Positions 10,009 to 20,273 of a DNA stretch of 64,000 nucleotides are shown piece after piece; the stretch's first letter is position 1; every line of letters begins with the position of its first letter. Under the pieces are notes generated by a model. That model saw nothing but the letters and a program-made list of their open reading frames with translations, made no database searches and was not told the origin of the DNA. Source of the DNA: Alnus glutinosa (Eukaryota > Streptophyta > Magnoliopsida > Fagales > Betulaceae); the NCBI RefSeq assembly GCF_958979055.1, contig NC_084894.1, positions 24,521,616 through 24,585,615 on the forward strand, in the 5' to 3' direction. Made by a program: the position numbers and the translations under genes.

Positions 10009-11150
10009 TGTAATACCCCGTATTTTAAGATATTGAATAAAATATCTTAAAATTTGATTTAAGACCTAATAATAATTTAAAAGAATAAATATGAATATTT
10101 ATGAAAATAAATATTCATTTAATAAGAAGCGTTTATAGTTTCAATTTAATAAAAGTTCAAACGGACCTTAAACTTTGGAATAACAAAAATAGGGTCAAAC
10201 GAATTTTGTTTTGGTCAATTCAAAAACCATAACGCTCATCTCGAAACCCTCTATCTATCCTCCGAATTTCATAATTTTTAGACTTCGTTAAGGGTATAAA
10301 AATACCCGTGAAACAAACTGCTCTTAAATAGAACGAAAATTAAAATATAGCATTTGTGAGCCCATTTTATTACCACATGAACTAAGTATCAGTTAGTTAG
10401 AGATAAAAAATTTCTGATATTTTAGGACAGCTCAATGATCACGCTCATTTGATACTCAGCAATGGATGGTTTGATCCAAGATTGATCCCTTCCGCCCAAA
10501 CTTCTCCAAAATAGATACAGCCCCTTCTTCCTTCTTCTCCTCAGTTCACGCACGTCATGCATGTCTCACCATCACAGCTCATCACCCAGGTGAGATGAAC
10601 CTTTCCCAGTCGTTGGATCAATTTTCGCCCAATTGATCTCAACCGATCAAGACTTCTATATAAGAGATGCAGCCCCTTGGTTTCACGCAGCATTTCCTTC
10701 TTCTTTCTCTTTTATTTTCTGCAAATCATTCTTCTTCTTGGTTATTTCCTCTCCCAGCAGAAACACTCACTGCTTTCACCTCTCATGGCCAGCAAAGGAA
10801 GTTCTCTTAGCTGCAGAAAATTCCTTCAAAAGCCCCTCTGTTTCTTTCCCTCTTCAATATCACTCTCCTCTCCTTCTTTTCGGTTTGTGGGTATTTGAGT
10901 TGTCCAGCAAACCCACTCAGTTACAGCAGCTCAAAACAGGAAGTAAGAGCTTCAAAAGTTCAAAACCCTCTTATCTTCCTCTCTTCTTGTCCTCTTGGTA
11001 CTATGGGTTTTAATCCATTTCTTTCCTAATAATAAAAGAGCAGCAGCAAACTCCCAAATAGACCCACTGCATCCCACGGTCTGCATCCCCCTTTGTAAAG
11101 CAGAAAAAGAAGATCTCTCTATTTTCTCCTTCAACTCTCTGGTCTTGCAG
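10009..11150 (+). repeat. LTR of TGTAATACCCC type (probable solo or truncated LTR)
   Basis: Starts TGTAATACCCCGTATTTT. Its first ~300 bp resemble, in opposite orientation, the sequence ending at 49144 (shared tracts such as CCGAATTTCATAATTTTT and GACTTCGTTAA). A TATA-like CTATATAAGAG at about 10655 precedes a C/T-rich transcribed-leader-like region. The right boundary (about 11150) is uncertain and I did not find a convincing target duplication. No internal retrotransposon genes follow. Confidence 0.5.
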
Positions 11151-11647
11151 TAGGGATTGAGCCAAAAAGTATTTAGCGCAGGTCAAGCAGTCAAAACATG
11201 AATTACAAATATATTAAAATATAGGTAGGAGTCGAAGCATGAATAATAAATATATTAAGATTAAATATGAAAAAATATATAAAAAGAAATTAGCATAATT
11301 CAGTTTTGACCAAAAAATAAAAAATAAACAAAAGAAAATAAACAAAATAAGTTTTCATAATACATCAAATTTCAGTTAAAACATCTATCGAAATCCGTCG
11401 TTTTTTTTAATCCTAAAAATTATCTATAATTGAATTTATGTTAATTGTTGCATCAACTTCTCTTTCGATGTACACATTAAAAAATTTGTCAGAAACTCAA
11501 CTTCAATTTTGTTGCAAAGCCTAATTTTGACAATAATTATGACTGAAAATATTTGTTTTGTAGTTGCAGTAGAAACAAGAAAGAATAAACACAAATATAA
11601 TAACTCAAAAAACAAAACAAGTTAATAGATAGATAATTTTCTGTTAC
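11151..11647. other. AT-rich intergenic DNA
   Basis: No reading frame or repeat of note. It sits between the LTR-like sequence and the THO2-like fragment and may include intron sequence of the latter on the minus strand. Confidence 0.4.
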
Positions 11648-12411
11648 TAACCATCCGACCCAACTGCTTTAGATTTTCCTTTGCAAGTTTTTTCAAAATT
11701 CTTTTGAGTGTCCAACTGTAAAGCAACATAGAGTAGCAAATGACACTTGTAACTCACCAAGCTTTGCAAGTCTTTTCAAAATTCTTCGAGTGTCCAACTG
11801 TAAAGCAACATAGAATAGCAAATGACACTTGTAACTCACCAAGCTTTGCAAGGCACAAGATGAACTCAACCGAATAATTACCTTGGCTGTTTAATGTTCA
11901 GCCAAAGCCATAGGAATCCGTTCATCATCTTTTTCCCTTTCACCATATAAACGAAAACGCACCTAAGAAGACGAGATTCATCAACCAAAATTCTCTACCA
12001 CACCTAAAACTTTCTCAAATGAAGAATCAAATAGCACTGAAATAAGGCCAACGACCTCGTATGGAAGGAGACTCATAACTTTCCAGATATCCTGGCCAAC
12101 TGCTGGATTTGCAGGTATCAACTGTAAAGAAGGAAGTAAACATGTTCCTAAGGCTTCCTCTATCCTCTTAATACTCTAGCTACTTACCTACTCATGAAAA
12201 ACTAAGACCAGCCAATCATTATGAGCTCAAAAGTAAGAAAAAAACATATAAATGATACTATATATCATCAGAATATCAGAATGAAACAATTCACCTTCTG
12301 AAGTAATATAGTATCAAGGTAAAGATAAGGTCTAGCACAAGCCAGCTTCTGAAATAGCTCACTGAGAAGAACAATAAAAGACCCACGAACTGATGAATTT
12401 GATGTATCCAT
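11648..12411 (-). pseudogene. THO2: THO complex subunit 2 (THO2)-like gene fragment
   Basis: Minus-strand exons with canonical splice borders reproduce a contiguous part of the plant THO2 mRNA-export protein. Exon A (12411-12295) contains SELFQKLACARPYLY. Exon B (12121-12056) contains IPANPAVGQDIW and MSLLPYE. Exon C (11962-11882) contains RLYGEREKDDER but has a TAA where a Gln codon is expected. Exon D (11797-11763) contains LDTRRILKRLAK. An 83-bp tandem duplication repeats the exon D region, and its second copy carries an indel. Ends of the host gene are missing, so this is a partial, non-functional copy with introns, i.e. moved as DNA rather than through mRNA. Identification rests on my memory of the THO2 sequence. 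Confidence 0.65.
11681..11845. repeat. 83-bp tandem duplication across a THO2-like exon
   Basis: Two near-identical units, 11681-11763 and 11764-11845, each starting TTGCAAG(T/C)TTTTTC-like and ending in CACCAAGC. Each contains an exon D copy plus its acceptor-side intron sequence. A third unit is only started at 11846. Confidence 0.85.
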
Positions 12412-12470
12412 GACAATAATTTTTTTTTTCATGCCCCCCTCTCCCTCCCTCCGTCCCTGTATATATATAT
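12412..12470. other. Junction between THO2-like fragment and inverted LecRK flank
   Basis: Contains a C-rich CCCCCCTCTCCCTCCCTCCGTCCCTG tract. Its complement starts CAGGGACGGAGG, resembling the CAGGGGCGGAGG start of the insertion at 57917, so it may be a TE end abutting a TA repeat. Confidence 0.35.
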
Positions 12471-12819
12471 GTTTGTATAGAAAAAGACAAAGGAAGAGAC
12501 TGAAGAGTCGTTGGAAATTTTATAATGCCCACCTTGTCCGACCTCTTTTTCTTAAATGAAATATTCTTTATTTATGTGCGTAGAAGATACTATAGCACTA
12601 ATGAATTAAGATCCCCTCTGCCCAACTGCTTATCCGGTCAGGTAAATCTCATAAATGCTTACTCACAACAATCTGTTCGAATTGTATCAAATTCGGGCAA
12701 AGAATTTGAGGGGATCCTGATCCTAGCACTAATATACCTCCAAATAAATAAGTATCAATTAGTTTTTTTTTTTTTTAATTGGACAGTAATAACTAGCTTG
12801 TAATCCGGGCAACGTGCAG
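12471..12819 (-). repeat. LecRK 3'-flank segment in inverted orientation
   Basis: Read on the minus strand this matches 23453-23704 (behind L2) almost base for base over long tracts, for example ATTTCATTTAAGAAAAA, GGTCGGACAAGGTGGG and CCAACGACTCTTCAGTCT. The L1 copy of this flank is therefore inverted relative to its own gene. A small foldback (GATCCCCTC..GAGGGGATC, about 12611-12720) interrupts it. Confidence 0.8.
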
Positions 12820-13143
12820 AATATTTTATGAAAAGTTATCTTGACTCTAGTTTATCTTAGTGTATGAGTAGTTTAATTAATTAATTAATTAAATAAGGAT
12901 AGTTGTAACTATTTTTCTAAGTCTGTCTTTTAATTATTTATAGCATTATAGTGCATCAGTCATTTAGTAGTAGGTTTCTATTGTTCATTGTAGGAGTTTA
13001 TCTCCAAGTCTTTTAGTTTGATTCAGTTTGAGTTGTGTAATCATGTAGTCTCATATTTAAAAAGTAATCAATTATAAAGAGTAAGAAGAAAATTAATCTC
13101 AAGCTTTGTGTTTGAAAATGTCTAGGTTCCCTTAGAATTTAAA

Positions 13144-13527
13144 TGACGCAGCAAAGGATTGGAAAATAACATAAATAAAAATAAATCTACGTTAATTTAA
13201 AATTTCATCAAAATAACGAAGATGATAGGTTGAACTAGAGTCTCACTGGTTTTGGCAGCGTCTTACCACCAAAAGAGAAGAGAAATCGCATCTCAAAGAA
13301 ACACAAACATATTTTCTTATTCCATCATAATCTGTCAATTACAATAAAATATTATGCTTAAATAGGCTCATAGACTAAACCCTAACTCTATCTCTAATGT
13401 GATTAACTTTGGGTCAAGGGTCAAGCCCATTATTAAATAACAAATAACTTAAAACTTTGGATCAAGCGCATAATTTAATTCAAATAAAACTAATAATTTA
13501 AATAAACCTAAAGACCTCATTATTCTT
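13144..13527 (-). repeat. Inverted remnant of the copia-type LTR
   Basis: On the minus strand this corresponds to the LTR at 4591-4976 from just after its first ~19 bp to its end (GCTGCGTCA). The piece missing here (TGATGTAGGAAGAGACAAG) is what remains at 5905-5923. The junction on the missing side is with the second copy of repeat E. Confidence 0.75.
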
Positions 13528-13952
13528 GGAGCTGTTTGGCAACCAATTCCCACTTAAATTCATTGCCTTTTTGCCCATCAGCAACAGTAGACACATATGA
13601 CAATTCCAAAAAAAAAATCCTGCCAAAGCTGCTACACTCAGTCCCTCAGCTTTGAATTTTCTTTCCGTTGAAAGCTCAGTCCTCCCACCTAGCCCATTTT
13701 CCTCCGTTTTCTAATGTACGCCTCATCTCTTCTCATGACTTTGAGCCTTTCGTTCTTCAGTCTTCATGCCATCAACCCACCTTCCCACCGACACGCCATC
13801 AACCTACCTTCCCACCGACACGCCATCACACGTTCAGTCTCTTCAGATCTCCATCTCCTCTCTCTCAAAATTGCTTCTATCAACTCTTTCTTCTGAAAAT
13901 TGATATCTTCTCTCCATATCTCCTCTCTCCATATCCCCACAGACACGTCATT
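13528..13952 (+). repeat. Terminal repeat of TE 'E', copy 2
   Basis: Same GGAGCTGTTTGGCAACC start and same order of motifs as 5924-6258, with extra short tandem copies of CACCTTCCCACCGACACGC near 13775-13830. Overlapping reading frames are low-complexity C/T-rich sequence, not genes. Confidence 0.6.
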
Positions 13953-14167
13953 ATAGATGGAATCGTTCTTCAAACCATCAACCAAAATCCTCACCGACAC
14001 GGCATCAACCGATCTCTCTTCAGATCTCCATCTCCTCTCTCTCACGGATCTGCCCAGACATTCGCCCGTGGTTTCTGCCTAGACATATTTGGTTCTGGTT
14101 CGGTTTGAAACTGGTGGAAATAGGATGTACCAATGGCGAGGACAGGTTCCCAATGAAAACAGTTTAG

Positions 14168-14272
14168 GTACTTCTTAACAAGTGCATCGAGACTCGCAAA
14201 GCGCGAGATTGGAACACCCTCATTAAGGAAACAGGGTACGCCATATCTTCAGGGGCGAATTCAGCAACACAG
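14168..14272 (+). pseudogene. Isolated exon resembling a plant TPR (TTL-like) protein
   Basis: A 35-codon open stretch bounded by TTTAG at 14163-14167 and a GTGAG donor at 14273. It contains NKCIETRKARDWNTL and AISSGAN, which recall the CIE.RK.RDW...AI..GA pattern of tetratricopeptide thioredoxin-like and DnaJ/TPR plant proteins. Only this exon is visible. The assignment is from memory of the family pattern and is tentative. Confidence 0.35.
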
Positions 14273-14381
14273 GTGAGACATACGCTTATCCCATTGATTT
14301 TTTCTCTTCATTAAATAGGAACATTTACATGAATTGGAAGGATAAGCAGTAAGACATTAGAGAGAGAGAGAGAGAGAGTAC

Positions 14382-14495
14382 CCAGAAGCATTGTAACTTG
14401 GTTGCTGCAGATACAGAAAGGTCAGACAGGATTTCATTTGGCAATGGCTTTGGCCTGGTCATATTGGCCACTGTTACTGCATCATTAACTTCCAC
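14382..14495 (-). pseudogene. Unassigned exon-like fragment
   Basis: A 114-nt minus-strand open stretch (38 codons) flanked by a TGTGTAG acceptor and a GTACTC donor. It includes VTVANMTRPKPLPNE and LSDLSVSAATK. Composition and splice borders look like a real exon of a host gene, which I do not recognise. Confidence 0.3.
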
Positions 14496-15811
14496 CTACA
14501 CATTAATATAAAATCAAATTACACATACAAAACAAGTCCACATTCATCTGTGATGATTTGTAAATTCTTTTTCCAGTGAGTATTGCTCACAATGCTTGTG
14601 CGTCCATAACATCAAGCCAAAAAGTTATCTGAAGCTTTTCACTTTGTGGCAAAAATAAAGAACAGCATTGAATTTTAAGTTTGTAACATTTGTCTTTCCC
14701 CAGAGGGGGGTAAAGAAAGAAGTGATATGTTGAACAAAGCAAAATAGTTTTTTTGGCCCTATTGAATCTTCAGTTTCGTAGAGTTTCCCAGATGAAAGAT
14801 CTATTGGGCTCTGTCAACAACTATGTTTACAGTAATGCCACATGCTCCTCAATGACAATGTCCTGGTACATTAACCTAGAAACAACATGATTCATGCAAA
14901 CTTATAACAAAAATTTAAAAAGACCTACATAGAGTTAAGTTAGAGTTGCAACCAACTGATCCAACAGAGATGGCTATTGATGTCATTAGAGGACAGCATG
15001 ATATGAATCACATGCCTTAATAGCTAATTTCGTAACCCTTTAAGGAAATGAATTTATGATGGGTATATGTAGCGGATTTCGTGACCCTTTTAACGAAGTA
15101 ATTCCTTAGGTTTTTCAGCAACTTGCTTTTTCAGAATAAATTTTTCTGAATGATACAAACTTGTGATGCTGCCTTAATTCAAATTTGACTTATCTTTGCT
15201 AATCCATTCTTGTTAAAAAAAGCTGGATTTATTTGAATATTGATTATGCTCTGAGGGTAAATGAGGTTGTCTTGGTTAAATGCATTATTACTAAGCAGAT
15301 TATGCAAGCCATTTTGGGCGGCATGACAGTGCTTTTGTAAAACATTACTTTTTATTCGGGCATCACAACGATGTGATTTATTATTTAAAATACGTCACTT
15401 GAAATACTCTGTTAAAACACAACTTAAAACATTAAATACTTAAAATAATAAAAACTATAAAATCACAAAATATTAAAACAAAGTTAATGACTTAGAAATT
15501 ACATAAAATAAATCAAAGCATCACCAAATATCTCAAAATAGTATTTTAAAATATTAAAAAGTCCATTTATTCCATTACTTTTGTCTTTTTCTCTTTAGAT
15601 ATTTCTCTCTCTTGTTCTTAATTGTTAATTGACCGTAAGAGAGAGAAGGGGAAAGACTCAGTAAAATAAAAGTTTCTAGAAGCTCTCTTCTTCACCATTA
15701 GTTTCTTATCTTTTATTTGTTTTTGTTTTCTTTACATTACAAAAATACACAAGCAAGGCCGGTTCTTTTCTTTTAGAAGAGAAGACTTAAAAGACAAAAC
15801 AAAAGAAAGAA
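14496..15811. other. AT-rich intergenic DNA
   Basis: No gene seen. A GA microsatellite lies just left (14362-14380). Near 15020-15100 there is a short internal repeat (two TAGC..ATTTCGT.ACCCTTT tracts). Some of this may be intron sequence of the flanking exon-like fragments or the interior of element E. Confidence 0.35.
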
Positions 15812-15899
15812 GTGGGATTTACAAGAGAGGGGGACCACGTTCTGGAAGGTCCTCCTTTTGTCTTTTTTTTTTGTCTTTTCTTTTCACTTTGTTTTATTG

Positions 15900-15960
<61 letters not shown>

Positions 15961-16615
15961 CAATTATGTGAAGATGACAGGACTAAAGAAGTTTATTATT
16001 ATAGTAGCTTATTTAAATGACCCCTTCTATTAAAAAAAAGAACAAAACAAAACAAAACAAATCACGTTGTTTTTCTTAAGAAAAAAAAAATGGCTGTTAC
16101 ACGTCCTCTCTAGTCCCCTTTTTTTTTTTTTCTTTTTTTTGTAAATTTACCATTGAATTTTAAAAATACAATGATAAATTTGTTCATTTCTTATAAGAAG
16201 ATGAATAAGAGATGAGCAAAAAATGAAAGTCAACATTATTTATTTATTTTAAAAAAAGATTGTGACTCTCGCGGTCAATATCACTTTGGCATTTTTGGGT
16301 CACAATGAAAGCACATAAATGTTGAATATTGTGTTAAATTATCAATTATTTCAAAAGTTTAAGCTGATAGGAATAAATAAATTTAATCATTTAATCAATT
16401 TTTTAACACGCCCTCTCACGTATGGGCTCAAACTTACTTATAATAGATAAGGCCCAATACGTTGAATATTTAATTGAAATGTGGTAAATGATTAAGTTAA
16501 AATTCAAACTTAGGACATCTGGTTCAGATACCATGTTAAATCACAACTTTTTCTAAAAACTTAAACTAATAAAAAAATGTAAATTTAATTATTTAATCAA
16601 TACTTTAAATGTTCC
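15812..16615 (+). repeat. Duplicated LecRK intergenic segment (forward copy)
   Basis: Collinear with 23640-24330 behind L2: a CCTTTTGTCTTT tract, a TA repeat, TTGCAATTATG..GAAGATG.CAGGACTAAAG, then a long block with GGCCCAATACGT and GATACCATGTTAAATCAC. No gene. It resumes the L1-side flank in normal orientation after the inverted piece at 12471-12819. Confidence 0.7.
15904..15957. repeat. (TA)n microsatellite
   Basis: About 27 uninterrupted AT units. Equivalent TA tracts occur at the homologous position in other LecRK flanks (17876, 23540, 23705). Confidence 0.95.
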
Positions 16616-17236
16616 ATCAGATTCCATGTCAGTTTGTAAGCTTCTCTTTGTAAAAGTTTGCAAGTACCTCTAGCATTTCTCATTGAAAAACTCATTTAAA
16701 CCTCCCTATGTAAATTGACATCATTCTTCTTCTTTCTAGAAATCTTCCTCAGCCGCGCTGTGCACCTCTAGATCTTCTTCCCCGTCGTCGGACAACCAGT
16801 TCTCCAACCACGTCACCTCGGCGACCAGACCCCGACCACAGGGGAGCTCCCAACACCGTCGGTTGCTGGGTTCAACCGGACTCCACCTACATGCAATCCT
16901 ACGTGTCTAAGTTTCTTAATTGATAAAACACCAATCCTATGTGGAATCCTATATAAGTTTTTTAATTGATAAAATGCCACATAGACTCCAACTCAGTTTG
17001 TAAGCCTAAGTACCTGTAGCATTTCTTTTTTAATTAATAAAATGTTACATTAGATTCCATGTCAGTTTGTAATCTTCTCTTTATAAAAGTTTGTAATACC
17101 TCTAGCATTTCTCTTCAGGAGACAAATGGTTGCCACAAGTTTGAGACACTTAAACCAATGAAGCCTTCTGTCTACACTCAGAAAAAAACAAAACCCCTTC
17201 TTTTTACAAAAAGCAGGCTTCTTTCCTCTCAACCCA
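16616..17236. other. Upstream region of the LecRK pseudogene, with short repeats
   Basis: A motif block TTCCATGTCAGTTTGTAA..CTTCTCTTT.TAAAAGTTTG occurs at about 16620 and 17045, with weaker copies between. This looks like repeated duplication of a TE-derived stretch. From about 17110 the sequence matches the LecRK proximal upstream region (GCCTTCTGTCTACA). Confidence 0.5.
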
Positions 17237-17625
17237 ATGGCAACATTTATTAGATCAATTCATTTTCTTATACTTCTCTATGTCGTTTCCAGTATTCCCT
17301 TGGCCTTAATTTGCTTAAGACTAAAACCAATTTATCTACAATGGCTTCCAGCAGGCCAAGCTACATCTTGATGGAATCGCAGTAATCCAAAGCAATGATC
17401 TATTGTAGCTAACCAACCTTTCACGCAATGAAGTCGGTCGTGCTTTCTATCCCTTTCCAATAAAATTTGACACAACTTCATCTCTTTCATTTTTTACAAA
17501 CTTTGTGTTTGCCATGGTTCCTGAAGTAAAAATCTTTGGTGGTTACGGAATTGCCTTCACCATCAGTCCCTCGACAGACTTCACCCAAGCTGAAGCAAAT
17601 CGGTATATATATGGGCTCTTCAATG
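17237..17625 (+). pseudogene. Truncated L-type lectin receptor kinase pseudogene
   Basis: Begins ATGGCAACATTTATTAG and follows the first ~130 codons of the intact LecRKs (signal peptide and N-terminal half of the lectin domain), closest to L3. It has frame disruption after the signal peptide and a TAG where L1-L5 have CAG (CTATTG-TAG-CTAACC). Similarity stops at GGGCTCTTCAATGAG; membrane helix and kinase are absent. It lies between two flank copies, so it was once a full unit of the array. Confidence 0.9.
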
Positions 17626-18208
17626 AGACAAGTGAATCACATTATTTGTGTATGTAAATAGAGAGTCTGATATGTAATATTCTTTTCATGGGTAAACGAT
17701 ACTATAGCAATAATATACCTAAAATAATTGATATTGTTGACCAATGATTTAGACCACCCAAATAACGATAATTTTGCTAAATAACATTATATTCTATTTG
17801 AAAAGAAGAAGTCTTACAAGGTAGCCGGCATCTAGAATTTCCAACGGCTCTCCTTTTGTCTTTTCTGACATACATATATATATATATATATTGCAAGTAG
17901 ATGAAGATGACAGGACTAAAAGAAGTTAATATATATATATATATATATAGCCTTGAATTTTTGACATACACTTGCAAGTGATGCCAATTTTATAGCCTTG
18001 AATTTTTGCATGAAACCAGCATCCAAAACTTCCCTTTCTTTCATTTGTCACATGGGACGAAAATTCACTGTACGGTCTACACCCCACTCTTCAAACACTG
18101 AATCAAAGATATTTTCCGAGACTAACAATTAAGCTAGGCATTAAGCGACTGCCTATAGCTACCAACAGTACTACTGCCTCTGCAAACTCTGAAATATTAA
18201 AGAAAATA
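17626..18208 (+). other. Duplicated LecRK upstream flank
   Basis: Shares blocks with the other LecRK 5' flanks: GAAGAAGTCTTACAAGGT, a TA repeat, GAAGATGACAGGAC, GCATCCAAAACTTCCCTTTC and GTCTACACCCCACTCTTC. These correspond to 24345-24450 before L3 and 29940-30070 before L4. No gene. Confidence 0.6.
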
Positions 18209-18858
18209 GGAAAAAAATACAATTTAGCCTCATAAATTATTACATATTTTCTCGATGGTCTCTCAAACTACTAAGACTTGCACTTTGGCCCCTCAAACTA
18301 CCAAAACCTTTAAAAAAGACCCATTTTGACGAAATATCCTCATAATATCCATGTCACGTGTCATTTTTCAATTTTAGAAAAAAATATTCAAAATTTTTTT
18401 AAAAAAATGATTCTTTTTTTTAAAAAAAATACTAAACTAAATTTTTATTTTTTATTTTTTATTTTTATTTTTATTTTATTTGGGGTGGCGTTATTTTCCA
18501 ACTGCGAAAGATCAACATCATAGATATCGAAATATAGGAAATTAGCCATGTCCGTGTCGGAGAGCCGGGGACTAGTCCGACCTGCAAGCGTGCATCGTGC
18601 CCAACAACGATACTGGAAAGAAGCAGTACATCGTTTGGTCGACCGCAATATTTTTAAAATTTTTAAATTTTTAAATTTTTTATTTTTAAATTGAAAAATG
18701 ACACATCGATCACAGGGATATTATGAGAATATTTTATTAATAAGGGCATTTTTTCAAAGGTTTTGATAGTTTGGGGGGTCAGAGTGTAAGTCTTAATAGT
18801 TTGGGGACCTATCCAAAGAAAAGATGATAGTTTAGTAGGCTAAATTATATTTTTTTCC
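18209..18858. mobile_element. Mutator-like foldback element
   Basis: 650 bp with long (~200 bp) imperfect terminal inverted repeats starting GGAAAAAAATACAATTTA. The 9-bp flanks are AAGAAAATA (18200-18208) and AAGAAAACA (18859-18867), one mismatch, the length expected for Mutator-like elements. The central ~150 bp (about 18500-18645) are GC-richer and open on the plus strand (a short stretch reads RGLVRPASVHRAQQRYWKEA), possibly a captured gene piece. No transposase. Confidence 0.75.
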
Positions 18859-19042
18859 AAGAAAACACGTAAGCTTTCATGTTGCTTAATTTCCAAGGTT
18901 TAAAAGAGATTGCTACCAAGAATTCATTGTAAATTTACGCGTACAGTTAATATTGTTTGAGTATTTATATCGGTTCTGTATACACATATTGGCATTGGAA
19001 TTTTTCTTCCATTTGATTTCAAGTGATGGTAAGATTGCCAAG

Positions 19043-19996
19043 TGATGTTGGACAAGATTTCTATCTTATTTCCAAGATGCCCTTATTACCGAGAAGGTCC
19101 GACTTGACATCAAAATTATGACCAAACGGGCGTATTCACGAACATGTGTCAAGTAGACATGAAGAAAGCTATTTGCCGACAATGGAAATACAAAAGGAAA
19201 AAGATGTCGAGGCCGAGACGGAAAGAGCATTCCGAGGCCGAGTCGACGTAAAGTTGCCGAGGCCCAGATATGAAATTTCCCGAGTCGACTTAAAGTTGCC
19301 GAGACTGAGACATGGAATTTCCCGAGTCGACTCAAAGATTCCGAGGCCGAGACGAAAATATCCTTTTGAGACCGAGATGACCAAAAGATCCAAGACGTGG
19401 GAGATTTCGAGGAGGCGTCTCGGAAGGTTGACAATGTCATCTCGGACATTATCCGAGAGGGAGTGTCTGGATTGGCACATAGCCGAGATGAGTCGGGAAT
19501 CAGCTCGGTGAAAATGCCGCGATCCAACTTCGGCAAATAACCGAGACCCAGCTCAGTAAATCGGTCTTATTCGGCAAATAATCGAGACCAAGCTCGGTTA
19601 AATCGAAACAGATGGCTACTGCGGAAGAATCAGCCGACAATCGATATTTTTGGAGAAATTGCCGTGCGGATTTCTTGGAAGACTCCATTGCTGATTTCAT
19701 GGAAATTTTGTTGACTTTCCATATTTTCTTCTTGTTATTTATCTTGTCCTACTTTTCCTTAAATGAGAGGATTTCCTTCCCAATCAAATCTCATTTGATT
19801 AAGGAAGATTTGCTGACACTTTTATTATTGTTTATTTTCTTTACAAGCCTTTAGGGCTTCACTATAAATAGGAAGGCAATATGAAAAAGGGGGAGATTAT
19901 TGATTATCACTGGATTAAAGTTATTCCCTTCAACTCGTGAGTTGATTGTTTGTATTTGAGAACGAAGTTTCTCTTTCACTCCGTTCCGCTACGTCA
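19043..19996 (+). mobile_element. Solo LTR in the L2 upstream region
   Basis: 954 bp, TG..CA (TGATGTTGGACAAG to CCGCTACGTCA), flanked by CCAAG (19038-19042) and CCGAG (19997-20001). The surrounding host sequence is continuous with the L3 and L4 upstream flanks once the LTR is disregarded. It holds a TATA box at 19862-19871 and imperfect ~48-bp tandem repeats (about 19200-19380) built on CGAGTCGAC.TAAAGTTGCCGAG. No internal genes, hence a solo LTR. ORFs over it are repeat artefacts. Confidence 0.75.
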
Positions 19997-20273
19997 CCGA
20001 GACTTATTCCAAAGGTATGGAGCAAAGACTATTCAAGTTGGTAGTACTGGAAAAATAAATTTTCTATCGTACGTAGTTTTAAAAAAATATAAATGCTTTG
20101 TTGGATTCAATAGATGCCGGTCCTTTGAGGGTAGACAACGTAGCAGTCAGTAAGGGGTGGTGAGTAAAACGACTTTTCCAAGTCGTCAGTCTATCTTCTC
20201 TGGAGTTTGAGACATATAAACAAGTAACGCCTTCTGTCTGCAGGGGGGAGTACAAACTTCCCCTCTTTTTCCA
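19997..20273 (+). promoter_or_regulatory. L2 proximal upstream region
   Basis: Contains GGTGGTGAGTAAAACGACTT, shared with the 72 bp before L1, and a TATA-like ATATAAA at 20214-20220, 54 bp before the ATG, followed by GCCTTCTGTCTGCA. The last block recurs before L5 and the pseudogene, suggesting a conserved 5' leader. The solo LTR now separates this proximal segment from the rest of the upstream flank. Confidence 0.4.

Noticed and set aside
13668..14108. 146-codon ORF
   Set aside because: C/T-rich repeat-derived frame within terminal repeat E; it is not conserved with the copy at 5924-6258.
19066..19536. 156-codon minus ORF and overlapping plus ORF
   Set aside because: Both lie in the tandem-repeat part of the solo LTR and have repeat composition only.
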